Assembly (NCBI GenBank): GCA_958510875.1
Contig: OY294067.1
Coordinates: forward strand, 196,971,401 to 197,035,400
Length of the DNA: 64,000 nt
Source: Endomychus coccineus
Taxonomy: Eukaryota > Arthropoda > Insecta > Coleoptera > Endomychidae
Direction: 5' to 3'
The position numbers and the translations under genes were made by a program. Of this stretch, positions 48,904 through 60,735 are shown piece after piece. A model generated the notes under the pieces. It ran no database searches. It worked only from the letters and a program-made list of their open reading frames with translations, and was not told the origin of the DNA. Numbering within the stretch: position 1 is the first letter of the stretch; every line of letters starts with the position of its first letter.

Positions 48904-51560
48904 AGGTGCGGGCATATTTTTTGAATTGCTGTTCAATGACCAAATCAAATTGGGCAAGAATCTACCAATAGTTCAGGATAGCAGACTAGGCTGGATAATA
49001 TCCGGATCTTCACCCATCTTACGCTCCTTATCAACCAATGCAACTAAAAAACGCCTCAATAAGAAAGAAGCTGAGTGTGAATCTCACTTTGTTGGAACCT
49101 TCACTAGGGATATTTCTGTTAGATTTACAGTAACTTTACCTCCGAAAGATGATCACCTTGAATTAAGTTACTCGAAAAAAACGACCACTAGCAGATTTCA
49201 CTCGATTGAAAGCTTCGCTCAAGGTACAATAGTCAGAGTTCATATCACAATATCAAAATCTCGGTCATATGACTCAAATAAGCCCTGATCATCAAAGCAG
49301 CTATTCTATTTACTACTCATCATATCATTTCCTAGAGAAACATGACAATACGACGACCAAACAGCGAGTAGTATTTGATGGCTCTTCCAAGACCACTTCA
49401 GGCCTCTCATTGAATGAAGTCCTTAAGGTTGGACCGATCATTCAAAACGAACTGTTCACCTTATTATTGCGTTAAGACAACATAACGTCATCTTGTCTGC
49501 TGATCTAACAATGATATACTGCCAGGTGAAACTTCAGCCTATCCAACGTAAACTTCATTGTATGGTGAGACGATGCCAGTCAAGAGGTATCTCATTTTGA
49601 GCTGAACACAGTCACAAATGGAACTGCTTCTGCAAGTTTCCTCTTCACCTGTTGTCTGGAACAAATTAACTTAGAAAATCCTTCCAACTTTCCTGCTGAA
49701 TCTAATATTATCTCCTATGATTTCTAGGTAGATGATGTGATCATAGGCATAGAAACCACAGATGAATTAATTCCAATACGGAGAAACTTAGTCAATTTAT
49801 TGGAAGGGCAGGTTTCCAGTTGCGAAAACTCAGTTCCAACGAACCTATTGTCCTGACTGATCTTAACAGTAATAATTATAACACCACTAAACTTTTATTA
49901 AATGAATCTCAAAGTATGAATTTTCTGGGCATTTCTTGGGATTCCGCGTCCGATCATGCCATTTATAACCCACGGATTCCCATTAAATCCCCAAATTCTG
50001 TCACTAAGAGAACCATTTCTTCAGCAATTTTCCAAATCTTTCACCCTCTAGGCCTCCTTGGTCCTTCAATCGTTGAGGCAAAATTTCTCCTCCAACAATT
50101 GTGGCTAGCGAATCTCGGTTGACATGATCCTATTCCTACGAACCTTTGCAAATCATGGAACAACTAGTAAGTATCGGAGTTTTGAAGATCCCTCGTTATG
50201 TCATACTAAAAAATTCTATAAGTTTACAAATACATGGATTTTATGATTCCTCCATTCAGGCATAATGTGTTTATTCAAGGTCAAAAATGATAATGGTAAA
50301 ACTTGAACCAGCCTTCTGAGCGGAAAGTCGTTTGTTGCTCCTCTTGAAGCCATCTCCCTTCCCAGACTTGAATTGGTAGGAGCCCTTCTTTAATCTATCC
50401 GTGTAAGAATATTAATGGAGGCGTCAGATCTGCACTTTGATTCAGTCTACTACTGGACTGATTCAACAATCATCCTAGCATGGTAACGTGCTGAACCATG
50501 GACATGGAAAACTTTTGTTTGTAACAGAATTCCAGAAATTCAAAGCCTTTCTGACACAAACAATTGAAATCATATATCTTCAAAAGCCAATCTTGCTGAT
50601 ATCATATCAAGAGGTATAAATCCAACCGATTTCGACAATGCGTCATTGTGGTGAAATGGTCCACAATATCTGTCTGAATCTCAAGATAACTGGCAGCAAA
50701 ATTGTCACATTACAAATTACTCATGATCACCATCGGATTTCGAAAAACAAACACACTTGTTTTCTGACGTCAGGCAAGAATAATATTGTTGAACATTTAT
50801 CTAGTTATCCCGAGCTAATACGTGTGGTTCCTTACTGGTTTCCAAATAGGCTGAAATCTGTACAAAGGTTCGAAACGAACTCTTTAAATATAATTTTGCC
50901 CGAATGGCGAACCACAGGAAGCTGCTCATTTGAACAAGTTCAAGCCCAATGTTTTGCTGATGATTATACCTGCTCGCTCTGCCCATTTCGATAAGTATAT
51001 CGGAAGCCGCTGTAAAATTATTAAAATATCATCTAAACGTATCTTGTCAACCGATCCTTACACCTTCGAGCAATTCATGATGATATTAACTCAGGTCGAG
51101 GCTACTCTGAACTCACTCCTCTCGCGTCTCTATCCTCTGACCCCAACGATCTTGAAGCCATCACTCCATGTCACTTCATTATTAGGCAACCGTTGAACGC
51201 CGCTCCTCAACTCAGCGTAAAACACGAACCCGTTAATCATCTGACTCGATATCAACATGCAAACGTTTATGCAAATATTCTGGGCTAGATTGAGGATTAA
51301 CTATCCTCACAACCTTCATCAAAGAAAGTAATGGCAATTTTAGAAAGAAACTCAGGAGCTAATTAGAGGACTTGTACTTCTTCACGACGAATAAACGTTA
51401 CCCCAGCAAAGGACTCTAGGAAGAATCACTCATGTGCATCCTGAATCTGACAATATTGTGCGCGTAATTAGCGTCATCACCTAGAACGGTGTCATGAAAC
51501 GATCCATCACTAGAATCAGCATCTTGCCAGTAAATTGACTGGTTGCTCAACCAAATTCTT
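48904..51560 (+). pseudogene. BEL/Pao RT, RNase H and integrase remains
   Basis: The frame resumes with GAGIFFELL, QIKLGKNLPI and SRLGWIISG, the conserved end of the BEL protease region. RT pieces: RVVFDGSSKTTSGLSLNEVL, then YDF-stop-VDDVIIG (Y-V-D-D box hit by a stop, around 49727), then NFLGISWD and IFQIFHPLGLLGPSIVEAKF (A17/RNase H junction). RNase H-like text is WTDSTIILAW. Integrase remains include LEAITPCHFIIRQPLNAAPQ (around 51155) and the tail LGRITHVHPESDNIVRVISV (around 51415-51475). Every segment is crossed by stops and shifts. Confidence 0.85.
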
Positions 51561-51654
51561 CTGTCCATTTGATGTAGTCGTTCAACTATTATCCATGTAC
51601 TAGTTCTTATCATTACATTTTTTTCTAAAGCAGATACTTTCAATGCTGCCGGTA

Positions 51655-51800
51655 TGTTCGATGACGTGTTCTGGGCTTTTGTTCAAAGATTTATTGTAGC
51701 GCTTCTTGGGAGAGAGAGGGTGCCACCGAAGGAGAAGAAGGGAAGCGAAGCAAACAAATTTTAAGAGTTCAAATCTTGAATATGTCAATATTGAAACGTT
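51655..51800 (+). repeat. BEL 3' LTR fragment
   Basis: The first about 145 bp of the LTR match 40022-40180. The rest was displaced by the non-LTR element whose (ATG)n tail begins at about 51806. Confidence 0.65.
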
Positions 51801-51805
51801 GTATT

Positions 51806-53411
51806 TCATCATGATCATCATCATCATAAGAGTGGAGGGCTCAGCCCTCTGATGCACTTAGGCCACTCAGTTGAGCCCATTGTACGCCCCGTGAGCAGGA
51901 GCCTATTCTATTCTAGTGGGTTTGTGATCCGCCAGAAGCCCAGAATGTTGCCAGTGCTGGCCTCCATAAGTTCTTCTGGGAGCAGTTTTCATTCTCCGAA
52001 GTGTCGGCGCCTGAGGGATGCTAATGGTGGGCATTCAAACAGGATGTGAGAGCCAGTTTCTCCCACCTCTCTGCATATTCTACATATTGGGTCATCTGTG
52101 ATGCTCATAGTGTGGAGATGTTTGCCAAGACGACAGTGACCAGTAAGGATTCCAGTCATCTCTCTGATGTCCCTTCTGTTCAGAGAAAGGAGTTTCTTTG
52201 GTAGCTTAGGCACAGGATCTTTGATTAAAAGCTTGGCCTGCCTCATGCGTGATGGTTCTCGCCACAGTTCAGATCACTCTTCATTCAGTTGGTCCAGAGG
52301 GGCAAAATCCCCTACGCACTCTGATGAAGCGATCATTGGCTCCGGCCCGATAGGGGCGCTAGACGACTCTCGCCTGGCCAGAGAGTCGGCCATTTCCTTC
52401 CCTACAACTCCGCTGTGTCCGGGGACTCTGATGAGTTGAACTCCATTTCTCCTAGATAGTTCAGCCAGTGTATCCCTGCATTCTTTGACAAGACTTGAGG
52501 TAACTATGTGTGATTTGAGAGCTCCCAGAGACGACCGGCTGTCTGTGCAGATAAATGCGCCTATTTACATAGTTCCTTCGCAGGTTTTCTGAGGCAGAAG
52601 TCAGTATTGTCGACCTCCGCCTGATAAACCGTGCAGTAAGTGCCTAGAGTCACTGAGATAGTGATCCTTGGCATTCTCATCCGCCTTAGAAGCCTGACCT
52701 ACCTTGGACCAATCTGTGAACCATACGAGTCCGTCGGGTGACAGTAGCGTGAAGGTATCGTTGCTTCACGAGAATGGTGCGTGCTGATCCAGTGGCCTAG
52801 GCCCTTCAACATATACGCCGTTCTCATGGCCTCAGTTTTGATGTATAAGTGTAGGGGTGATAATCCAGCGAGAGTTTCAAGGGCTCTCGTTTGAGCTGAC
52901 CTCATGCCGCTCAGTATGTCCACGCATGCAACCCGCTGCAGACGGTCAAGGGGGCGCTGGAAAATACCAGACTTGTCCCTGACCACCACACCACTGCCGC
53001 GTAGGTAATCATAGGCATTATCACAGCAGTGAAGATCCAATGAAGAATCTTTGGGTGTAATCTCCACGTGCTGCTAAAAGCTCTCCTGCACGCCCAAAAT
53101 GACGCAGAGGCACTCCTCACTTGATATTCGAGGTGTTCACCCCAGGTCAATTCAGAGTATAGGATTATTCCCAGAAACTTCACCGACCTTTTGAAATGCA
53201 GGACCTTGCCATAGAAACTAATCTTTGGTAGTGTGCCCAGCTTGGGTTTCCTTGTGAACGGAACAACTTCCGTTTTGTCAGGATTCATCCTCAGCCCCTT
53301 CGTGCGGCACCAGCCGTCCACTATGCTGAGCAGCGTGTTTTGCAGTTCGCACAGCGTCCTCAAGTGCCTCACGAAGGTGACGCCAGCTGAGTCATCGGCA
53401 TAGGCTTGAGC
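51806..53411 (-). pseudogene. Non-LTR element A (RT palm, RNase H, zinc tail), 5'-truncated, copy 1
   Basis: Reading right to left it begins inside RT at QAYADDSAGVTFVRHL (Y-A-D-D active site). It continues with GLRMNPDKTEVVPFTRK, VKFLGIILYSELTWGEHLEY and VACVDILSGMRSAQTRALET, where the frame changes. An RNase H region (52700-52250) is in broken frames. The tail is LTGHCRLGKHLHTM, then CRICREVGETGSHILFECPP, the C-C-H-C knuckle of I/Jockey-group elements. The 3' end has a hairpin gagggctcagccctc (51836-51850) and an (ATG)n tail. 5' truncation at 53411 is the usual fate of such insertions. Confidence 0.85.
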
Positions 53412-53420
53412 AAAAAAAAA

Positions 53421-54062
53421 GATTGCATTACCTGCATCGACAATATTTTTATATACTGTGATATACATATGTGCGATATCAAATCAATGGTTATAAAGTG
53501 CAAAATTTCGGATCACTATAGACAGCTTTTAGTGTTAGAACTAGATTTAAACAATCTTAGAGAACAGACTTCTTATAAAAAACGCAATTTGGATGTAAAT
53601 AATGTAAATAGTTTTATTGATAATTTAAGCAAAATTTCGTGGGAAAATTTGTACAATATATCTTGTCCTGACGCAGCTCTGGATTGTTTCTATAATATCT
53701 GTAACAAAGCTTTTGAGCAACACTTCCCTCTTAAAACTGTTAAGCCAACACAAAAAGGCAGCAATCATAATTGGATCACACCTGAAGTTCTAGAATCAAG
53801 GGCACATGTCTCGAAAATGTACCATCCTATGCAGACAGATATTGGTATGAAATATAAATATAAACAACTCAATAATATACATCAATCATTAGTTGGCAAG
53901 GCGAAAAAAAACAATACTATGACAAAATGACTCGAATTCCTCAAACAAGGGTAAGTCTATTTGGAATATAATTAATAAATTACAAGGTAGAACGGTCACG
54001 AATAACTTTCCCACATTGGGAGAAAATGGATTATCTTTAAATGTGAAAGATACTTCTAAGTA
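53421..54062 (+). pseudogene. Non-LTR element B, endonuclease end to RT start, copy 1
   Basis: Plus strand: TCIDNIFIYCDI, KCKISDHYRQLL (the S-D-H of the apurinic-type endonuclease), NFIDNLSKISWENLY-like helices, then NHNWITPEVLESRAHVSKMY, the conserved W-(I/F)-T-x-x-(I/L) linker between endonuclease and RT. After a TGA it continues in another frame with NKGKSIWNIINKLQGR. RT proper is absent here. The matching RT lies on the opposite strand at 55187-56653. This is probably the same family (CR1/Jockey-like). Confidence 0.75.
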
Positions 54063-54460
54063 GGTATTCGGACGCCTTGGGCGGACAGTCCCAGACAGCG
54101 AGCCTTATCAAATGTCGGTAAGTATTGGCACTGTATTACCGGCCGGGGAGGTGGCTAGGGTGTGGTGTCGCTTCTGCCCGCTTGGTGGCTAGGGTTTGGT
54201 GTCGCTTCTGCCCGCTAGGTGGCTAGGGTGTGGTGTCGCTTCTGCCCACTAGGCGGCTGAGATTTGGTGTCGCTTCTGCCCGCTAGGTGGCTAGGGGTTC
54301 GGTGTCGCCTCTGCCCGCTAGGGTGTGATGTTGCTTTTTCCCGCTAGGGTTTGGTGTCGCTGCTGTCTGCTAGGTGACTAGGGTTTGGTAACGCTTCACC
54401 TCTATCCGAAAGGGACCTGTTGTTGGTGTCGTTTCTACCCGCTAGGGGTTTGATGTCGGT
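54063..54460 (+). repeat. gctaggtggctaggg minisatellite, copy 1
   Basis: A lead-in (gacagtcccagacagcgagc ... aaatgtcggtaag) is followed by about nine units of 30-36 bp built on ggtggctagggtttggtgtc and gcttctgcccgcta. Related to 38830-39010 (inverted there) and duplicated at 59613-60010. Confidence 0.88.
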
Positions 54461-55186
54461 AGTCAATGGTTCTTTCAACTATGGGTTGGTGATCTATGGC
54501 TCTCCCAAATATGATATGGAGGCAATCTATGGTTTTGGTATACAGGTTGTTTATGCAGTCACGGGCATGTCACGGGGTCTTCAACGAGATGTCTGTCACG
54601 TGAGTCTTCAGCGAGGTGTCTCGTGGGGGGGCGCGCCATCTATTAATGAACTATCATGGAGTTTCAGAGTCGAGTGAAGGGGTCTACACCGGAAGTCGTT
54701 ATTTTATTGCATATTTTGAATCTACATGATGAGCTGAACAAGATTTTCATCGACTCAAGCATCATCCTCAGGATTAAACCGGAAGTGGGTTATATAGTCG
54801 ACACATTGTCACACCGGAAACGAAACCGGGAGTGGTTATTTTATTGCATATTCTGAATCTACGTGATGTGCTGAATAAGAATATACTATTTATGTATCGA
54901 TCAGTTTGACCGATCTCCCGAGATAAGGATTTGAAATTTTTATTCTTCGGAGTATAGCATTATGGGTATCAAATGAAAGTCGTTGACGCGTAGAATGTGA
55001 ATTTCCGACTTTTTCGTGAGAAAAATCCCATATGGTGGATGTGAATGAAGAAAAATCTCTAACTATAGCTTTATGGGTATCAAATGAAAGGTGTAGCCAC
55101 GTGGAATGTGAATTTTCAACTTTTTCATTGAAAAATCCCCATATGGTGTATGTAAATGAGGAAAAATCTCTAACTATAGCTTTATG
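54461..55186. repeat. Non-coding insert with two small tandem duplications, copy 1
   Basis: 54693-54745 and 54822-54885 share attttattgcatattttgaatct and precede a similar gatg-gctgaa. 54954-55068 and 55069-55186 are two copies of a unit of about 116 bp (gggtatcaaatgaaag ... ctctaactatagctttatg). Open frames at 54420-54677 and 54656-54856 have no family resemblance. The piece may be an independent satellite-like insert. Confidence 0.65.
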
Positions 55187-56653
55187 ATAGATAGATAGAT
55201 AGATAGATAGATATAGTTCATTCGTTCCAATTTACATATGCCTTCAAGTGGCGTAGAACACGTCACTACATTCAAGTAGTTTAAATATAATAATTCAATA
55301 AATTGGAATATTCAATTTTTAAAATTAACAAAATCATTATGCAGGTATGCAATATCATACTTTATGGAACATTTCAAAAAATATCTATATGGGGATCAGT
55401 TAAATAATCATTTAGCGTTTAGTATGCTTTATGAATGAGTATTTTAACTTGTTTTTCAAGATTAGAGTAGGTTGTTCTTGCAGTGATGAAGGCAATTTAT
55501 TGTATATTTTCAGGATAGTGAACTCAAAGTTTTTTGTAGATAAGTATAGTTCAATTTATTGCACATATAGTTGTTTTTATATCTTGTGCCATGATCGTGT
55601 TCCTGTAAGTAGTCTCTGAATATTTCCCGATTCCTGCAAACAAAGAGCACCACATCATGAATATATAAACTATGTAAGGTAAGTATTCCATTCCTTACAA
55701 AATACTGTTCACAGCCTTCTCTCTGAGGCAACTGAAATATACATCTAACACATCTCTGTTGAAGAGAGAACACCCTCTGAACGTCGCCTGAGTTGCCCCA
55801 AAAAACTATTCCATATTTTAGGGTAGACTGGACATAAGCATGATAGGCAGTCATGGAAGCTTGAATATTCTCCAGTACTGGAATAGCTCTTAAGGCAAAA
55901 CAATGCCATGATAGAGATTCCGCCACCTTGTCAATCTGCATGGACCAGTCAAGTCTTGAATCAATGATAATACCTAGAAAAGAACAATACCGCACAGATT
56001 TGATGATGTCTACAGAGTTGTAAAGTACATATCTTCATTTGATTGATAACTAAATTGAACTAACTGTGTTTTGTCACAGTTTATTTTTGAATTATTGTCA
56101 GAGAACCAACTATTCGCCCTTGATAGAGTTTCAAAGACCCTCACGTCAAGTGCATCAGACGGAGAAACTGAGAGTGTAATAGATGTGTCATCAGCAAACT
56201 GTTCAGAACTTTCCAGTAGATAATCAGGTAAGTCATTTGTATATACTACATACAGAAGCGGCCCCAACACTTATGCTTGCGCTACTCCCTTGCATATTTT
56301 CAACTTGCCTGATCTAACTAGATTTCCTAATTTATCTCTGCTGACTACATATTGGTAGCGATTTGATAGGTATGATCTAAAGAGGCTCAGTGCTATCCCC
56401 CTCACATCATGCATTTCCAATTTACTTAATAAAATATTGTGATTCACACTCTCAAATGCTTTGCTCAAGTCAAGGCACATTAACAGAGTTGAGTTGTTAT
56501 CGTTGAGCGAGCTTATAATCCTACGAAGAGTTTGATATATAGCTGTACTAGTAGATTTACCTTTTCTAAATCCATTTTGTGTTTTGGATATTACGTCATG
56601 CCTCTCTAGAAACTTTGTTAGTTTTGTGCATATGATTTTTTCAAACACGTTAC
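55187..56653 (-). pseudogene. Non-LTR element B reverse transcriptase, 3' part, copy 1
   Basis: Reading from the hAT boundary: NVFEKIICTKLTKFLERHDV, SKTQNGFRKGKSTSTAIYQT, LLMCLDLSKAFESVNHNILL (first Asp), then KGVAQA-stop-VLGPLLYVVYTNDLP, QFADDTSITL (A-D-D active site) and, in another frame, FLGIIIDSRLDWSMQIDKVA and the helical C-terminus. The 3' end on this strand is a (TATC)n tail (55186-55213). RT is of CR1/Jockey type. One in-frame stop and one shift disable it. Confidence 0.88.
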
Positions 56654-57393
56654 CAGTGGTGGATCCAGCGAGGGGCAATGAGGCCAATTGCCAGGACTGA
56701 GAATTTTTAAATATTTTTAATTATTCTCAAAATGATTAATATAAATATATGCATTTATACAATTTAACATTAATAGTACATGATGGTCATCATGTATTTG
56801 CTTTGTGCTACCTCTATGCTCTAAAAATGTTTTAAAAGGCTAGAAATATATTATTCAGTACGCTCACGCCTCACCCCCGCGCAAATGCCGATTTGGATCC
56901 GTTCCTCTGAGCGCTGCATGGACCACGGAGTGGAGAGCGAGTAGGAAACACACTGAACAGTGAACACTGAGCCGACTGAGCGGGAGCGCCATAAGTAAGA
57001 GAGTGAAAGTATTATATTTTTCTCGCACAGTAGACCCTAAATAAGCCGCGCAAGCATCTTTGCAGTTTGTCTTTCATTTGTACTATCAAATAATCAAATT
57101 GGGCGAAAAGTTGATCAGTCTTATAACGTACGTTATCTTTGACACACTCATTCTAGTATTATTACAAGTTTATATTCTTATGAACAGTGAAGAACAGTTT
57201 CGGAGGTTAGTATAATGAAATAAAATATATATAATATGAAATTGCATAGGTACACATTATGTATTAATACTTAATACTTTTGTAGGATTCTCAAAATAAA
57301 ATATACCATTAGCCATTAAAATGAGTAAAAGGAAAAGTACAGCTTATAAAACATTGGATTCTTATTAGATGTGCGCGACAATACTGAACAAGA
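56654..57393 (+). mobile_element. hAT element 5' end, copy 1 (truncated by the duplication)
   Basis: CAGTGGTGGATCCAG begins exactly where the RT text of element B stops. This is a typical hAT-type terminal inverted repeat, followed by a 5' untranslated region and the start ATGAGTAAAAGGAAAAG (57321). The copy is cut at 57393 by the tandem-repeat junction. See 62201 for the continuation. Confidence 0.75.
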
Positions 57394-57401
57394 AGTTGAT
57401 G

Positions 57402-58961
57402 ATGCACTTAGGCCACTCAGTTGAGCCCATTGTACGCCCCGTGAGCAGGAGCCTATTCTATTCTAGTGGGTTTGTGATCCGCCAGAAGCCCAGAATGTTG
57501 CCAGTGCTGGCCTCCATAAGTTCTTCTGGGAGCAGTTTTCATTCTCCGAAGTGTCGGCGCCTGAGGGATGCTAATGGTGGGCATTCAAACAGGATGTGAG
57601 AGCAAGTTTCTCCCACCTCTCTGCATATTCTACATATTGGGTCATCTGTGATGCTCATAGTGTGGAGATGTTTGCCAAGACGACAGTGACCAGTAAGGAT
57701 TCCAGTCATCTCTCTGATGTCCCTTCTGTTCAGAGAAAGGAGTTTCTTTGGTAGCTTAGGCACAGGATCTTTGATTAAAAGCTTGGCCTGCCTCATGCGT
57801 GATGGTTCTCGCCACAGTTCAGATCACTCTTCATTCAGTTGGTCCAGAGGGGCAAAATCCCCTACGCACTCTGATGAAGCGATCATTGGCTCCGGCCCGA
57901 TAGGGGCGCTAGACGACTCTCGCCTGGCCAGAGAGTCGGCCATTTCCTTCCCTACAACTCCGCTGTGTCCGGGGACTCTGATGAGTTGAACTCCATTTCT
58001 CCTAGATAGTTCAGCCAGTGTATCCCTGCATTCTTTGACAAGACTTGAGGTAACTATGTGTGATTTGAGAGCTCCCAGAGACGACCGGCTGTCTGTGCAG
58101 ATAAATGCGCCTATTTACATAGTTCCTTCGCAGGTTTTCTGAGGCAGAAGTCAGTATTGTCGACCTCCGCCTGATAAACCGTGCAGTAAGTGCCTAGAGT
58201 CACTGAGATAGTGATCCTTGGCATTCTCATCCGCCTTAGAAGCCTGACCTACCTTGGACCAATCTGTGAACCATACGAGTCCGTCGGGTGACAGTAGCGT
58301 GAAGGTATCGTTGCTTCACGAGAATGGTGCGTGCTGATCCAGTGGCCTAGGCCCTTCAACATATACGCCGTTCTCATGGCCTCAGTTTTGATGTATAAGT
58401 GTAGGGGTGATAATCCAGCGAGAGTTTCAAGGGCTCTCGTTTGAGCTGACCTCATGCCGCTCAGTATGTCCACGCATGCAACCCGCTGCAGACGGTCAAG
58501 GGGGCGCTGGAAAATACCAGACTTGTCCCTGACCACCACACCACTGCCGCGTAGGTAATCATAGGCATTATCACAGCAGTGAAGATCCAATGAAGAATCT
58601 TTGGGTGTAATCTCCACGTGCTGCTAAAAGCTCTCCTGCACGCCCAAAATGACGCAGAGGCACTCCTCACTTGATATTCGAGGTGTTCACCCCAGGTCAA
58701 TTCAGAGTATAGGATTATTCCCAGAAACTTCACCGACCTTTTGAAATGCAGGACCTTGCCATAGAAACTAATCTTTGGTAGTGTGCCCAGCTTGGGTTTC
58801 CTTGTGAACGGAACAACTTCCGTTTTGTCAGGATTCATCCTCAGCCCCTCCGTGCGGCACCAGCCGTCCACTATGCTGAGCAGCGTGTTTTGCAGTTCGC
58901 ACAACGTCCTCAAGTGCCTCACGAAGGTGACGCCAGCTGAGTCATCGGCATAGGCTTGAGC
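57402..58961 (-). pseudogene. Non-LTR element A, copy 2
   Basis: Same domains as 51852-53411: YADD palm, RNase H remains and CRICREVGETCSHILFECPP, where Gly of copy 1 is Cys. It lacks the 3' hairpin and (ATG)n tail, which remain only beside unit 1. This shows that the copy arose by duplication and not by a second insertion. Confidence 0.85.
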
Positions 58962-58970
58962 AAAAAAAAA

Positions 58971-59612
58971 GATTGCATTACCTGCATCGACAATATTTTT
59001 ATATACTGTGATATACATATGTGCGATATCAAATCAATGGTTATAAAGTGCAAAATTTCGGATCACTATAGACAGCTTTTAGTGTTAGAACTAGATTTAA
59101 ACAATCTTAGAGAACAGACTTCTTATAAAAAACGCAATTTGGATGTAAATAATGTAAATAGTTTTATTGATAATTTAAGCAAAATTTCGTGGGAAAATTT
59201 GTACAATATATCTTGTCCTGACGCAGCTCTGGATTGTTTCTATAATATCTGTAACAAAGCTTTTGAGCAACACTTCCCTCTTAAAACTGTTAAGCCAACA
59301 CAAAAAGGCAGCAATCATAATTGGATCACACCTGAAGTTCTAGAATCAAGGGCACATGTCTCGAAAATGTACCATCCTATGCAGACAGATATTGGTATGA
59401 AATATAAATATAAACAACTCAATAATATACATCAATCATTAGTTGGCAAGGCGAAAAAAAACAATACTATGACAAAATGACTCGAATTCCTCAAACGAGG
59501 GTAAGTCTATTTGGAATATAATTAATAAATTACAAGGTAGAACGGTCACGAATAACTTTCCCACATTGGGAGAAAATGGATTATCTTTAAATGTGAAAGA
59601 TACTTCTAAGTA
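58971..59612 (+). pseudogene. Non-LTR element B, endonuclease end to RT start, copy 2
   Basis: The 174-codon open frame (58956-59480) has the same translation as in copy 1. One substitution (caaacgagg) follows the stop. Same reading as for 53421-54062. Confidence 0.75.
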
Positions 59613-60010
59613 GGTATTCGGACGCCTTGGGCGGACAGTCCCAGACAGCGAGCCTTATCAAATGTCGGTAAGTATTGGCACTGTATTACCGGCCGGGGAG
59701 GTGGCTAGGGTGTGGTGTCGCTTCTGCCCGCTTGGTGGCTAGGGTTTGGTGTCGCTTCTGCCCGCTAGGTGGCTAGGGTGTGGTGTCGCTTCTGCCCACT
59801 AGGCGGCTGAGATTTGGTGTCGCTTCTGCCCGCTAGGTGGCTAGGGGTTTGGTGTCGCCTCTGCCCGCTAGGGTGTGATGTTGCTTTTTCCCGCTAGGGT
59901 TTGATGTCGCTGCTGTCTGCTAGGTGACTAGGGTTTGGTGACGCTTCACCTCTATCCGAAAGGGACCTGTTGTTGGTGTCGTTTCTACCCGCTAGGGGTT
60001 TGATGTCGGT
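59613..60010 (+). repeat. gctaggtggctaggg minisatellite, copy 2
   Basis: Same number and order of units as 54063-54460, with three substitutions. The copies have not drifted in unit number, which indicates a very recent duplication. Confidence 0.88.
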
Positions 60011-60735
60011 AGTCAATGGTTCTTTCAACTATGGGTTGGTGATCTATGGCTCTCCCAAATATGATATGGAGGCAATCTATGGTTTTGGTATACAGGTTGT
60101 TTATGCAGTCACGGGCATGTCACGGGGTCTTCAACGAGATGTCTGTCACGTGAGTCTTCAGCGAGGTGTCTCGTGGGGGGGCGCGCCATCTATTAATGAA
60201 CTATCATAGAGTTTCAGAGTCGAGTGAAGGGGTCTACACCGGAAGTCGTTATTTTATTGCATATTTTGAATCTACATGATGAGCTGAACAAGATTTTCAT
60301 CGACTCAAGCATCATCCTCAGGATTAAACCGGAAGTGGGTTATATAGTCGACACATTGTCACACCGGAAACGAAACCGGGAGTGGTTATTTTATTGCATA
60401 TTCTGAATCTACGTGATGTGCTGAATAAGAATATACTATTTATGTATCGATCAGTTTGACCGATCTCCCGAGATAAGGATTTGAAATTATTATTCTTCGG
60501 AGTATAGCATTATGGGTATCAAATGAAAGTCGTTGACGCGTAGAATGAGAATTTCCGACTTTTTCGTGAGAAAAATCCCATATGGTGGATGTGAATGAAG
60601 AAAAATCTCTAACTATAGCTTTATGGGTATCAAATGAAAGGTGTAGCCACGTGGAATGTGAATTTTCAACTTTTTCATTGAAAAATCCCCATATGGTGTA
60701 TGTAAATGAGGAAAAGTCTCTAACTATTGCTTTAT
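60011..60735. repeat. Non-coding insert with two small tandem duplications, copy 2
   Basis: Counterpart of 54461-55186 with a few substitutions (for example atcatagag for atcatggag, which changes the length of one spurious frame). Confidence 0.65.

Larger units (their letters stand above)
40022..51800 (+). mobile_element. BEL/Pao LTR retrotransposon remnant, interrupted by gypsy-2
   Basis: gag and protease lie at 40706-42149. RT, RNase H and integrase remains lie at 48904-51560 on the same strand. The BEL-specific order and the Q-S-N-F-I-T protease context identify the superfamily. LTR remains start TGTTCGGTGGTGTGTTCT (40022) and TGTTCGATGACGTGTTCT (51655). The 3' LTR is cut off at about 51800 by a non-LTR element. 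Gypsy-2 occupies 42150-48903. Confidence 0.85.
51852..57393. repeat. 5.5 kb tandem direct repeat, unit 1
   Basis: From atgcacttaggccactc to ctgaacaagaag this segment is repeated at 57402-62942. Scanning both copies I count about two dozen differences, including substitutions, a one-base indel and a different number of (GATA) units. That is about 99.6 percent identity. The junction between units is ttgatg. Unit 1 begins inside non-LTR element A (its 3' hairpin is outside) and ends inside the hAT element. Confidence 0.93.
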
